In this document: in pieces, positions 1-6,383 of the stretch
Layout: each line of letters opens with the position of its first letter
Numbering within the stretch: the stretch's first letter is position 1
DNA from: an uncultured Desulfobulbaceae bacterium
GTDB taxonomy: Bacteria > Desulfobacterota > Desulfobulbia > Desulfobulbales > BM004
NCBI GenBank assembly: GCA_947258675.1
Contig: CAMYJP010000196.1
Coordinates: 1-11,209 of the forward strand
DNA: 11,209 nt
Reading direction: 5' to 3'
Made by a program: the position numbers and the translations under genes
Notes under the pieces: generated by a model
Database searches by the model: none
What the model saw: only the letters and a program-made list of their open reading frames with translations
Told to the model about the DNA's origin: nothing

Positions 1-92
1 AAGAGCTTATCCCAGTCATCTTCATGCTTTGGAGGGAAGAACTCAAAACTCATAGAGAGCTTGTTTTGCTTTAAGATATTCTTTACAAGCAT
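1..92 (-). CDS. metF: 5,10-methylenetetrahydrofolate reductase, N-terminal fragment
   Basis: Thirty codons of a minus-strand gene that leaves the window at base 1. The ATG is at 92-90, and an in-frame TAA lies four codons upstream, so the start cannot be much earlier. Residues 13-22 read SMSFEFFPPK, the hallmark first beta strand of MetF/MTHFR, whose Glu (residue 17 here) is the conserved catalytic glutamate of the barrel. The 13 or so residues before it match the usual short N-terminal helix of the family. MetF reduces 5,10-methylene-THF to 5-methyl-THF in the cytoplasm, feeding methionine synthesis or, in anaerobes, the methyl branch of the Wood-Ljungdahl pathway; the fragment cannot tell which. 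No good Shine-Dalgarno is visible. An alternative start is the ATG at 53-51. The rest of the gene, including the FAD site, is outside the window. Confidence 0.8.
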   Translation of the reverse strand, partial: MLVKNILKQNKLSMSFEFFPPKHEDDWDKL

Positions 93-146
93 AACACTAA
101 ATTATTTATCAATAATTACGGACTGTTAAAATATATGACCCGTATT

Positions 147-196
147 AACTAGTTCCCATCCGGAAAGTAATTTCATTCCGGATGTTGGAACTAGTT
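147..196. repeat. Long imperfect hairpin at the left end of the element
   Basis: Bases 147-156 pair with 187-196 and bases 157-165 pair with 176-184, interrupted only by a two-base bulge (185-186), leaving a loop of about 10 nt. The inner arms are the TCCGGA/TTCCGG core of the terminal repeat, so the left end carries a second, inverted copy of its own terminus. No T-tract follows, so this is not a normal intrinsic terminator. Confidence 0.75.
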
Positions 197-338
197 GTTT
201 CCAATTCAGAAACGAGCAGTTTTTAGTAAAGTCAAGGAAATCAAATAATTGTGCGGAGTTGCACTGAAGTACATCGCACAAGCAATTACAAAGATTGACG
301 CAGAATTTGCTAAAAAGGGGCCGTTTCCGGATGGAAAC
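152..338. mobile_element. MITE-like element, 187 bp, with terminal inverted repeats
   Basis: The left end (152-167) reads GTTCCCATCCGGAAAG and the reverse complement of the right end (338-323) reads GTTTCCATCCGGAAAC, 14 of 16 identical. The element is flanked by an exact 6-bp direct repeat TAACTA (146-151 and 339-344), which fits a target-site duplication. The right terminal repeat is itself a hairpin (GTTTCC, 4-nt loop, GGAAAC). Inside, a plus-strand frame from 249 to 341 reads like the last 30 residues of a protein, ending KKGPFPDGN, with its stop codon TAA supplied by the right-hand duplicated target. Upstream of the in-frame TAA at 246-248 the same frame stays readable from 195. The simplest reading is a deletion derivative of an insertion sequence that kept the 3' tip of its transposase. 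I cannot name the IS family. Confidence 0.6.
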
Positions 339-700
339 TAACTATGTTTCTCCTTTTAGTGCAACTGAAAGTTTTCTATTTTATTCAACTTTGAAGTTGC
401 CGGCCAAATTATAATATGCTCTGCAAATTTTGATAAATTCTCAACACTGATATTCATATGAGAATCGCTTTCTAACTCTCGGAGTTCCTCTTGTCCACAG
501 AATAAATATCAATAAGTTAATATGTTGACTTCTACGGCGAAAAAATCAACCAAGATGTTTGCTTCGTTATATATAATAATATCTTGAAATTATTGATTGT
601 TCATTCTGATACTGGCCGTTGTCTTTCTCGTAAATAGAGGAAAAGAACAAAAGGCAAATTGTCCGTGATCTCAGTAAGATGAAAAAAAATGGTTTTTTAC

Positions 701-728
701 TTGACACAATTGATGAGGAAGCTATGTT
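701..728 (+). promoter_or_regulatory. Candidate sigma-70 promoter for the HPF-nadA operon
   Basis: A perfect -35 TTGACA (701-706) is followed after 16 bp by TATGTT (723-728), a fair -10. It lies about 100 bp before the first start codon at 832 and in the same direction. A very AT-rich stretch (741-760) follows. No start site is proven. Confidence 0.45.
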
Positions 729-831
729 CTAGCCTTTTTTTATGGTAATATATTAATAATTATTCTTCTGATTCCTCATTGTGGTAATTGACACCATGGG
801 GATATCTCTAAACTCTTCAGGGAGGAAACAT

Positions 832-1365
832 ATGGAACTTCAGGTTGATGTCCGTAATCTGACAATGCGCAAGGTTTGGCAGGAAAAAATTGATGAGGAA
901 AAGGAAAAGCTCGGCCGTCACCATCCTGGACTGATCCGTCATCTTCGTGTAACGATAGAAGGCACCAGACATCACAAAGAAGGAGGTTACGAAATTCTGT
1001 TAGTAGCTACTGTTCCAAACGATACTGTTGTTGTGAAAAGAAAAGGCGAAAAAGTTATACCTCTGCTGGTTGATGCATTTAATACTCTTGGACTACAGCT
1101 GAAAGAATTACAGCGCAAAAGACGGCAAACCGCAAAAGTACAGGAGAGCATCCCGTTTAGTGATTTGCAGGGGGTGATTGACAGGCTTTTTATAGAAGAA
1201 TCGTATGGTTTTATTGTAACAAAGGATGGACAGGATATTTACTTTCATGAAAATTCTCTAAAAGACCTTACTTTGAATCAATTGACCATAGGCGACGAAG
1301 TTCTGTTCGGCCAGACTGAGAACGCAGAAGGACCCTGTGCAGCATGGGTTAAGGCGGTAAAATAA
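832..1365 (+). CDS. HPF/RaiA ribosome hibernation factor fused to a cold-shock domain
   Basis: A 177-residue protein with two parts. Residues 1 to about 106 match the HPF/RaiA (YfiA, sigma-54 modulation) fold: the MELQVDVRNL opening strand, a long first helix, a strand with RVTIEGTRHH, and a basic second helix ending LQLKELQRKRRQ. Such proteins bind the 30S decoding centre and silence or dimerise ribosomes in starvation. Residues about 114-177 form a cold-shock/S1-like domain: GVIDRLFIEESYGFI carries the RNP1-like YGFI and DIYFH the RNP2-like motif, implying RNA binding. The start at 832 is chosen because GGAGG (821-825) sits 6 nt upstream and the protein then begins with the family's first strand; a GTG at 781 would add 17 unrelated residues. 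Only 16 bp separate its stop from nadA, so it likely leads that operon. The fusion is a known but less common architecture. Confidence 0.85.
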   Translation: MELQVDVRNLTMRKVWQEKIDEEKEKLGRHHPGLIRHLRVTIEGTRHHKEGGYEILLVATVPNDTVVVKRKGEKVIPLLVDAFNTLGLQLKELQRKRRQTAKVQESIPFSDLQGVIDRLFIEESYGFIVTKDGQDIYFHENSLKDLTLNQLTIGDEVLFGQTENAEGPCAAWVKAVK

Positions 1366-1381
1366 AAAAAGAATTATTATC

Positions 1382-2473
1382 ATGAGTTTACCGCAGAAAG
1401 ATATCGGTCCGCATTACCTGGAAGAAAAAGAAGAAGTTCTTGTTGAAAAAATAAACACTCGAAAAAAGGAACTGAACGGACAGCTTTTACTGTTATCCCA
1501 TCATTACCAACAGGAATCAGTTTACCGCTTTGCTGATATGACTGGTGACTCCCTTAAACTTGCAAAGCATGCTGCCGGGGCTAAGGACAGAAACTACATT
1601 GTGTTCTGTGGTGTTCATTTCATGGCTGAATCCGCAGATATATTGACTTCAGAAAAACAGGTGGTTATGTTGCCGGACCTGCGGGCCGGCTGCCCCATGG
1701 CCGATATGGCAACATTGGATGAAGTGCAATGGGCTTGGGAAGAATTAAGTGATGTGATACCGACTGGCAGCTTAATACCGGTGACGTATGTTAATTCTTC
1801 TGCCAGAATAAAAGCTTTTGTAGGCAAAAATCATGGATCTGTTTGCACCTCTTCCAACGCTGAAAGAGTATTGACTTGGGCTTTAGACAAAGGCGAAAAA
1901 GTTTTTTTCTTCCCGGATGAGCACCTTGGCCGCAATTCCGCCAGCGCTTTAGGTATTAAAGACGAGGAAGTGGTCCTATGGGACCGCGGGAAACCTCTTG
2001 GCGGCAACCCTCCAGACAAAATCAAACAGGCAAAAATCCTTCTGTGGAATGGATATTGTACTGTGCACATGCAATTTTCAGCAGATCATGTCCAAATGTG
2101 GCGCAATAAGGACCCTGAGATTAAAATTATAGTCCATCCAGAATGTCGTCACGAGGTTGTCGCTGGGGCAGATATTTATGGATCAACTGAGACAATTATC
2201 AATACTATATCTTCTTCTCCCCCAGGATCACATTGGGCTGTTGGCACAGAAATCAATCTCGTCAATAGACTGAACAACCAACACCCTGACAAAGAAATTC
2301 ACTCGCTTTCTCCTTTCCAATGTCTATGTTCAACTATGTATCGCATTAAACCTGGATATCTTCTCTGGATCCTGGATAATCTTGTTGAAGGAAAGGTTGA
2401 AAATCAAATAACAGTGGATCCTGAAACAGCAGAATTTGCCAGGATTTCTCTAGACAGAATGCTTAAAATTTAG
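1382..2473 (+). CDS. nadA: Quinolinate synthase
   Basis: A 363-residue cytoplasmic 4Fe-4S enzyme that condenses iminoaspartate (from NadB) with dihydroxyacetone phosphate to quinolinate, the first pyridine precursor of NAD. The three cluster cysteines are visible in their usual settings: Cys104 in DLRAGCPMADM, Cys155 in HGSVCTSSNA and Cys255 in VHPECRHEVV. Also present are the HHYQQ substrate motif (40-44), TGDSL (54-58), FCGVHFMAESADIL (75-88), FPDEHLGRN (177-185) and the C-terminal STMYRIKP...LDNLVEG block (317-337). Length is normal for the long-type NadA. It starts 16 bp after the HPF-cold-shock gene with a weak ribosome site (AAAGAA), so it may depend on coupling. nadB and nadC are not in the window. 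The downstream gene is a NifS-type cysteine desulfurase, the usual partner for building the NadA cluster, but it is broken here. Confidence 0.97.
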   Translation: MSLPQKDIGPHYLEEKEEVLVEKINTRKKELNGQLLLLSHHYQQESVYRFADMTGDSLKLAKHAAGAKDRNYIVFCGVHFMAESADILTSEKQVVMLPDLRAGCPMADMATLDEVQWAWEELSDVIPTGSLIPVTYVNSSARIKAFVGKNHGSVCTSSNAERVLTWALDKGEKVFFFPDEHLGRNSASALGIKDEEVVLWDRGKPLGGNPPDKIKQAKILLWNGYCTVHMQFSADHVQMWRNKDPEIKIIVHPECRHEVVAGADIYGSTETIINTISSSPPGSHWAVGTEINLVNRLNNQHPDKEIHSLSPFQCLCSTMYRIKPGYLLWILDNLVEGKVENQITVDPETAEFARISLDRMLKI

Positions 2474-2540
2474 GTCACAAACTCCCAACTCAATATTGTG
2501 AATTTCTTTAGAAACTTGATAAATAATTATTAGGACTAAT

Positions 2541-3624
2541 GTGACAAAAATATATTTTGACAACAATGCAACAACTCCAATTGATCCGGCTGTAAAAGGG
2601 GCCATGCTGCCCTATTTAAGTAACCTGTTTGGGAATCCATCCAGCGGTCACAACTTTGGAGAGTCAGCAAAATTTGCTCTTAATCAATCCCGTGAGCAGA
2701 TTGGAGCATTTATTAATGGAAGCCCATCCCGGTTAATTTTCACCGGCGGAGGCACCGAGGCCAACAATACAGCGATATGGAGTGCCATCTCAACCTTTCC
2801 TTTTAAAAAACACATTATTTCTTCTCAAGTTGAGCATGACTCAGTGCTGAGCCCTTTGCAATTCTTACAGGATCGATTCGGATATGAGATAACACTCCTG
2901 CCAGTTGATTCTAATGGAGGGTTGGACCTTAGCCAATTAGAAGCAGCGATTCAACCGGATACTGCTCTTGTATCGCTGATGGGGGCAAATAACGAAACAG
3001 GAGTCCTCTGGCCTATCGAAAAAATCGGGGATATCTGCCGTAGCAAATCAGTTTTATTTCACTGTGATGCTGTACAAATGGCCGGCAAGATACAAATAGA
3101 CATGAAGCAGTCTCCTGTTGACTATTTAACAATGGCAGCCCACAAACTTCATGGACCAAAAGGCGTTGGCGCTCTCTATGCTCAACGCAACGCACCCATT
3201 GCACCACTAATAATGGGTGCAGCCCAGGAAGGTGGTTTCCGAGCTGGAACTGAAAATGTTGCTGGAATTGTTGGATTTGCAAAAGCCTGTGAACTATGCA
3301 GTCAATCTTTACCTGAATATCATGAGCTTCCTGGATTACTGCGTAATCGACTGGAAATGGAAATAAAGGATAAAATTGATGCTGTCATTATAAACGGTTC
3401 CAACCTTCCTAGACTTGCCAATACAACTAATATCAGCTTTAAGAATTGCTCTTCCGCCAGCATGGTGCAGGAACTTGATGAAAAATCAATTGCCGTTTCC
3501 GGAAACACACCTTCATGGAACCTTACGCATAAGTTTGAGTCGTTTGAACACCGCGGAAGAAGTGGATAAATTCCTTAATATACTTCCAGAAGTTGTGGCT
3601 AAATCTCGTGAGATATCCCTCTAA
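2541..3624 (+). pseudogene. nifS: NifS/IscS-type cysteine desulfurase, frameshifted, catalytic-Cys loop deleted
   Basis: Frame 1 opens at GTG 2541 (AGGA at 2532-2535) and codes a normal class-V PLP enzyme: YFDNNATTP (5-13), GGGTEANN (69-76), VEHDSVL with PLP-stacking His99, GANNETG (148-154), HCDAVQ with Asp176, and the PLP lysine Lys202 in AAHKLHGPKG. After AVS (318-320) similarity stops, 22 unrelated codons follow and a TAA ends at 3569. In the next frame, from CCG at 3499, the protein resumes as PETHLHGTLRISLSR...REISL and stops at 3622-3624. In the family about 20-24 residues lie between these points, including the mobile loop SSGSACTS with the catalytic cysteine and the EPSxVL helix. Those codons are absent. 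The lesion is therefore an internal deletion whose length is not a multiple of three (about 65-75 bp, with a remainder of 2). Without the cysteine no persulfide can form, so desulfurase activity should be lost. The rest is well preserved, so the event looks recent, or it is an assembly error. Confidence 0.85.
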
Positions 3625-4328
3625 TGAATCACTCTGTAGCTAAAAAACTGCTGGTAATAATGGCAAAAGCCCCTGAACCGGGTTTTGTAAAAACACGTCT
3701 ATGTCCCGATTTTACACAAAAGGAAGCTGCTGAACTTTACCGCTGTTTTCTAAAGGATAGGCTGGGTGAAATGCATTCAATTAAAGATGTTGACCTGGCT
3801 GTTGCGTATGCTCCGCAAGATGCAAAAGCAATCTTTGCTACTCTCGCTCCAGAACAATATAATCTTTTTCCCCAATGCAATGCTGAATTAGGAGAGAAGT
3901 TACGCTCTATATTTTCAGAAAAAACGAGTCAGGGATATGAAGCTATCGTCATTACCGATAGTGACAGTCCGGATCTGCCCAGGTCAATTATTCAGGAGGC
4001 TTTTGACCTTCTTCTCTCTGGTGGCAAGGATGTTGTATTAGGCCCCTGTGAGGATGGGGGATACTATCTTATTGGAATGAAAAAAAACCATCCGGAATTG
4101 CTTGAGGATATTCCATGGTCAACTCCCGAAGTTCTGCAAGCCACAATGAAAAAAGCGGAAAAATCAGGAATCAAAACAGCGCTACTCGCCCAATGGAATG
4201 ATATTGATACCTATCAGGACCTTGTAGCATTTCATAATAATAACAAGAATCAAATTCATGGGGGAAATTGGCCTGGAGCAATAACTTTTTCCTGTCTAAC
4301 TCGTTTGAGGAGCCAATTCAGTGATTAG
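3624..4328 (+). CDS. TIGR04282/DUF2064 family glycosyltransferase-like protein
   Basis: A 234-residue protein of the family called 'rSAM/selenodomain-associated transferase 1', with a GT-A nucleotidyltransferase-like fold related to CofC and MobA. Motifs in order: MAKAPEPGFVKTRL (13-26, nucleotide-binding loop), ITDSDSPDLP (110-119, metal-binding aspartates), GPCEDGGYYLIGM (140-152), DIPWST (162-167) and NDIDTYQDL (192-200). The sugar or cofactor substrate is unknown. The last 34 or so residues (from 201) extend past the usual end of the domain and look low-complexity at first (HNNNKN); I see no domain there. Its ATG overlaps by one base the stop of the restored nifS frame (TAATG, 3622-3626), typical of translational coupling. 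Because nifS is frameshifted upstream, ribosomes on the nifS start now stop 55 bases earlier, which may lower its translation. Confidence 0.85.
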   Translation: MNHSVAKKLLVIMAKAPEPGFVKTRLCPDFTQKEAAELYRCFLKDRLGEMHSIKDVDLAVAYAPQDAKAIFATLAPEQYNLFPQCNAELGEKLRSIFSEKTSQGYEAIVITDSDSPDLPRSIIQEAFDLLLSGGKDVVLGPCEDGGYYLIGMKKNHPELLEDIPWSTPEVLQATMKKAEKSGIKTALLAQWNDIDTYQDLVAFHNNNKNQIHGGNWPGAITFSCLTRLRSQFSD

Positions 4329-4390
4329 GTCGTGTTACAGAGTTCATTCATATGGCATAAATACAGAAACTATTCCCTTCCCGTAACCGA

Positions 4391-5023
4391 CTACATCTCA
4401 ATCAAAATAGCGCGAGCAGGAGCAGCTTCAATATCATTGATTTTCAGTGGCAAACACACCAGTTGGTATTCACCTGGTTCGACATCAACCAGATTCAGCC
4501 CTTCCACAACAGCTATATCATGCCCCAGCAGTATTCTGTGCGTTGCAACAGATTCACCATATGGAGCAACAGACAGATAGTCCACTCCCACCAGACGAAT
4601 ATTCCTGTCCGTTAACCATAGAGCTCCGCTTTCATTTATGCCGACGAACTCCTTAAAAAAATCTTTTTTCTCAAGCAATCTTTGTTCAGAATTACTGGTT
4701 CGAAATAACAGCCGTTCCGTGCCATCTGGAATTTCAAGTGATTCTATGACTTCTTTATCAAGCACCTTGGCAGATAATTCCTCAACCACGACCGTTTTCC
4801 CAACAAAATATTCCAACTTGATGTCCTGAAGAGTTTTACCATTACTAATAAAATGTGCAGGTGCATCAATATGAGTACCGGTATGACTTCCCATGTGAAT
4901 CTGGCTTACCGTGGCAGAATCACCATCAGCCAAATGATGCAAATACGTTATCTCCGCTGATGGTTCTCCAGGCCAGGAAACGAGAGAGGCAGAAACAGGA
5001 ATCGATATGTCATGTATTTTCAT
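4391..5023 (-). CDS. Cyclase family protein (kynurenine formamidase-like metal hydrolase)
   Basis: A 210-residue protein of the PF04199 cyclase fold. The signature HTGTHIDAPAHF (47-58) gives the metal ligands His47, His51 and Asp53, with His57 beside them. The second catalytic cluster fits His162 (THRILLG) and Glu174 (VVEGLNL). Trp17 in SWPGEP is typical of the KynB-type subgroup, where it packs on the substrate. Members hydrolyse N-formylkynurenine, isatin or other cyclic amides; the true substrate is not readable, and no other tryptophan-catabolism gene is nearby. The ATG at 5023 is chosen because AGGA (5031-5034 on the plus strand as TCCT) lies 7 nt upstream; a TTG at 5038 would add five residues and lose the ribosome site. 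It converges with the transferase, with only 62 bp between stops and no clear terminator. Confidence 0.88.
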   Translation of the reverse strand: MKIHDISIPVSASLVSWPGEPSAEITYLHHLADGDSATVSQIHMGSHTGTHIDAPAHFISNGKTLQDIKLEYFVGKTVVVEELSAKVLDKEVIESLEIPDGTERLLFRTSNSEQRLLEKKDFFKEFVGINESGALWLTDRNIRLVGVDYLSVAPYGESVATHRILLGHDIAVVEGLNLVDVEPGEYQLVCLPLKINDIEAAPARAILIEM

Positions 5024-5038
5024 TAAAATTCCTAACAA

Positions 5039-5164
5039 AAAATTATTGAGCCAGACTTCCTATATCAAAAAGAGAGGCAACTTTCTGAAATAATCCTTTT
5101 CCAGATATATTTATAACTTCAGTTATTAGCCGGTAATAAACAATAGTTTTCTGGTTGATTGCTA
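5039..5164. other. Gap between gluconokinase and cyclase genes
   Basis: This 126-bp AT-rich spacer separates two minus-strand genes. It holds a short near-perfect palindrome (about 5110-5123, ATAACTTCAGTTAT) but no hairpin with a T-run, so no terminator is supported. It must carry the cyclase promoter if that gene is transcribed separately; I see no convincing -35/-10 pair. Confidence 0.4.
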
Positions 5165-5656
5165 TTATAAGGGAGGAAAAAACTTCTTTCTGATAATGTT
5201 GATTATCTGGTCTGCATGAAGAGAAGCATCAACAACAAGGGCTTCTTCCGGCTCCTCCAGAGCTTCATACTGACTGGATAGCAAATCGGCTTTCATGAAA
5301 TGATTTTTCCGCTTCTGCAGCCTATTAAGGATAAGGTTATAATCGCCCTGCAGGTATATAAAGTATACTTGATCATCAACTCGCTGTAAAATGTTTCGAT
5401 AGGAGCTTTTCAGCGCTGAACAGGCAACGATCAAATTCCGGCCATTCTGGGTCTTCTGTTTCATCTGGTGACAAAGTCGTTCAAGCCATGGAAGCCTGTC
5501 CGCATCGTGCAGGGCAACACCCCGCGCCATTTTCCTTATCGAATTCTCTTCATGGAACTCATCAGCTTCGATAAACTCCCATTTAAGGACAGAAGCCAAC
5601 TTTTTTCCAATTGTTGTTTTGCCGGCCCCGGAGACACCCATTAAAATAAGAATCAT
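5165..5656 (-). CDS. gntK: Gluconokinase
   Basis: A 163-residue P-loop kinase that phosphorylates gluconate to 6-phosphogluconate, the entry to the pentose phosphate or Entner-Doudoroff routes. Motifs: Walker A GVSGAGKT (7-14), ADEFHEENSIRKM (31-43, substrate-binding region), GVALHDADRLPWL (46-58), ACSALKSSYR (78-87), and the lid-helix signature NHFMKADLLSSQYEALEEP (118-136). Length agrees with the GntK/IdnK family. It follows the SH3-anchor gene by 16 bp on the same strand, so the two are probably cotranscribed. No gluconate transporter, dehydratase or regulator is in view, so it may act on internally produced or shared sugar acids. A ribosome site AAGG lies unusually close to the ATG; AGGGA farther up may be the working one. 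Confidence 0.93.
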   Translation of the reverse strand: MILILMGVSGAGKTTIGKKLASVLKWEFIEADEFHEENSIRKMARGVALHDADRLPWLERLCHQMKQKTQNGRNLIVACSALKSSYRNILQRVDDQVYFIYLQGDYNLILNRLQKRKNHFMKADLLSSQYEALEEPEEALVVDASLHADQIINIIRKKFFPPL

Positions 5657-5672
5657 TACCTTGCTATCCCTA

Positions 5673-6383
5673 CTAGAGCCTGCTTTTTCTTTTTCGGGAA
5701 ATTTTGCCGATCATCCAGCCGAACAAAAAAACACCACCACCAGCCAGAAACCACTTGATAACACCAGTCCGCATGAGTTTTGAATTTTCTGCCCTCAATG
5801 CCTGTACCTCTGAGGCAAGCTGTGAATTGTTTTTTTGTAAACGATCACGATCACTTGTTATTTCAACAACTTTTGCCGATTTATCCACAAGACTGTTATA
5901 TTTCTGAGTTATATCCTGCAGATCTTCATTGCTTTTTTCAAGAGCATCATTGAGTTCTGAGTTATCAGAGCGAATTTCATTCTCACGCTCCGAAAAGTTA
6001 TCTTGAATTGTGTTAAGTTCTTTGGCAAGCTCTGTGCGTCTTGAATCCGAATTGGCCAGCTGTTTCTTCAATTTTTCAACTTCTCTTTCAAAACGGGATA
6101 TAATAATGGATTTAGGAGTCTTACTTGTTAAATACTGCTCCAATACATATCCTTCTAGGCTATTATTTACTTTAACCTTAACATAGGCGTCTCCCTCCGC
6201 TCGCTCCAAGACTTCCAAAGGGGTTCCTGTTTTTAGGGTTTTCAAGATTTCATGTTTGGAGCTTTTTCCGGTTCGTAAAGTAATCACCAATTGGTCGGTT
6301 ACATATAACGTTTCCGCAGAAGCTTGAGAATTAAAAATCATAAAAAAGAACAACCACCAAGTTAACTTTCCTAAGACTTTCAT
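5673..6383 (-). CDS. Membrane-anchored SH3 domain, coiled-coil protein (TIGR04211-like)
   Basis: A 236-residue envelope protein. Residues 1-23 form a signal peptide or N-terminal anchor (KLTWWLFFFMIF then SQASA before Glu24). Residues about 25-88 are a bacterial SH3b domain (LYVTDQLVITLRTG ... GYVLEQYL). Residues about 95-204 are a charged heptad-rich coiled coil. A single transmembrane helix lies at about 208-226 (IKWFLAGGGVFLFGWMIG), followed by a basic tail RKRKSRL that should face the cytoplasm. This order matches the 'SH3 and anchor' family TIGR04211, to which E. coli YgiM belongs, of unknown role, perhaps binding cell-wall material. The ATG at 6383 is chosen because GAGGAG sits 8 nt before it; an in-frame start at 6482 would add 33 residues ahead of the signal peptide. 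Predicted topology puts SH3 and coiled coil in the periplasm. Confidence 0.85.
   Translation of the reverse strand: MKVLGKLTWWLFFFMIFNSQASAETLYVTDQLVITLRTGKSSKHEILKTLKTGTPLEVLERAEGDAYVKVKVNNSLEGYVLEQYLTSKTPKSIIISRFEREVEKLKKQLANSDSRRTELAKELNTIQDNFSERENEIRSDNSELNDALEKSNEDLQDITQKYNSLVDKSAKVVEITSDRDRLQKNNSQLASEVQALRAENSKLMRTGVIKWFLAGGGVFLFGWMIGKISRKRKSRL

Larger units (their letters stand above)
93..831. other. Gene-poor region with a small mobile element and decayed frames
   Basis: About 740 bp between metF and the HPF-cold-shock gene with no intact gene. It contains the MITE-like element at 152-338, a 153-bp stop-free minus-strand frame (508-356), a 32-codon stop-free plus-strand frame (634-732, with an internal ATG at 679), and the promoter at 701-728. 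On the minus strand, the frame upstream of 511 continues after a TGA with plausible protein-like text, which suggests an old gene interrupted by stops, but I recognise no family. No tRNA, CRISPR or riboswitch structure was seen. Confidence 0.6.

Noticed and set aside
781..831. GTG start adding 17 residues to the HPF-cold-shock protein
   Set aside because: The ATG at 832 has a strong GGAGG site and begins exactly with the family's first strand; the extra residues are unlike the family.
708..900. A 13-base repeat AATTGATGAGGAA at 708-720 and 888-900
   Set aside because: Short, AT-rich, not extended by flanking similarity and in unrelated contexts; likely chance.
1615..2070. Two open frames on the minus strand inside nadA (1615-1827 and 1831-2070)
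   Set aside because: They lie fully antisense to a strongly conserved gene and have no recognisable domain or ribosome site.
4329..4390. Bidirectional terminator between the convergent transferase and cyclase genes
   Set aside because: Only an imperfect GTCGTGTTAC/GTAACCGAC pairing is present and no T-run follows on either side.
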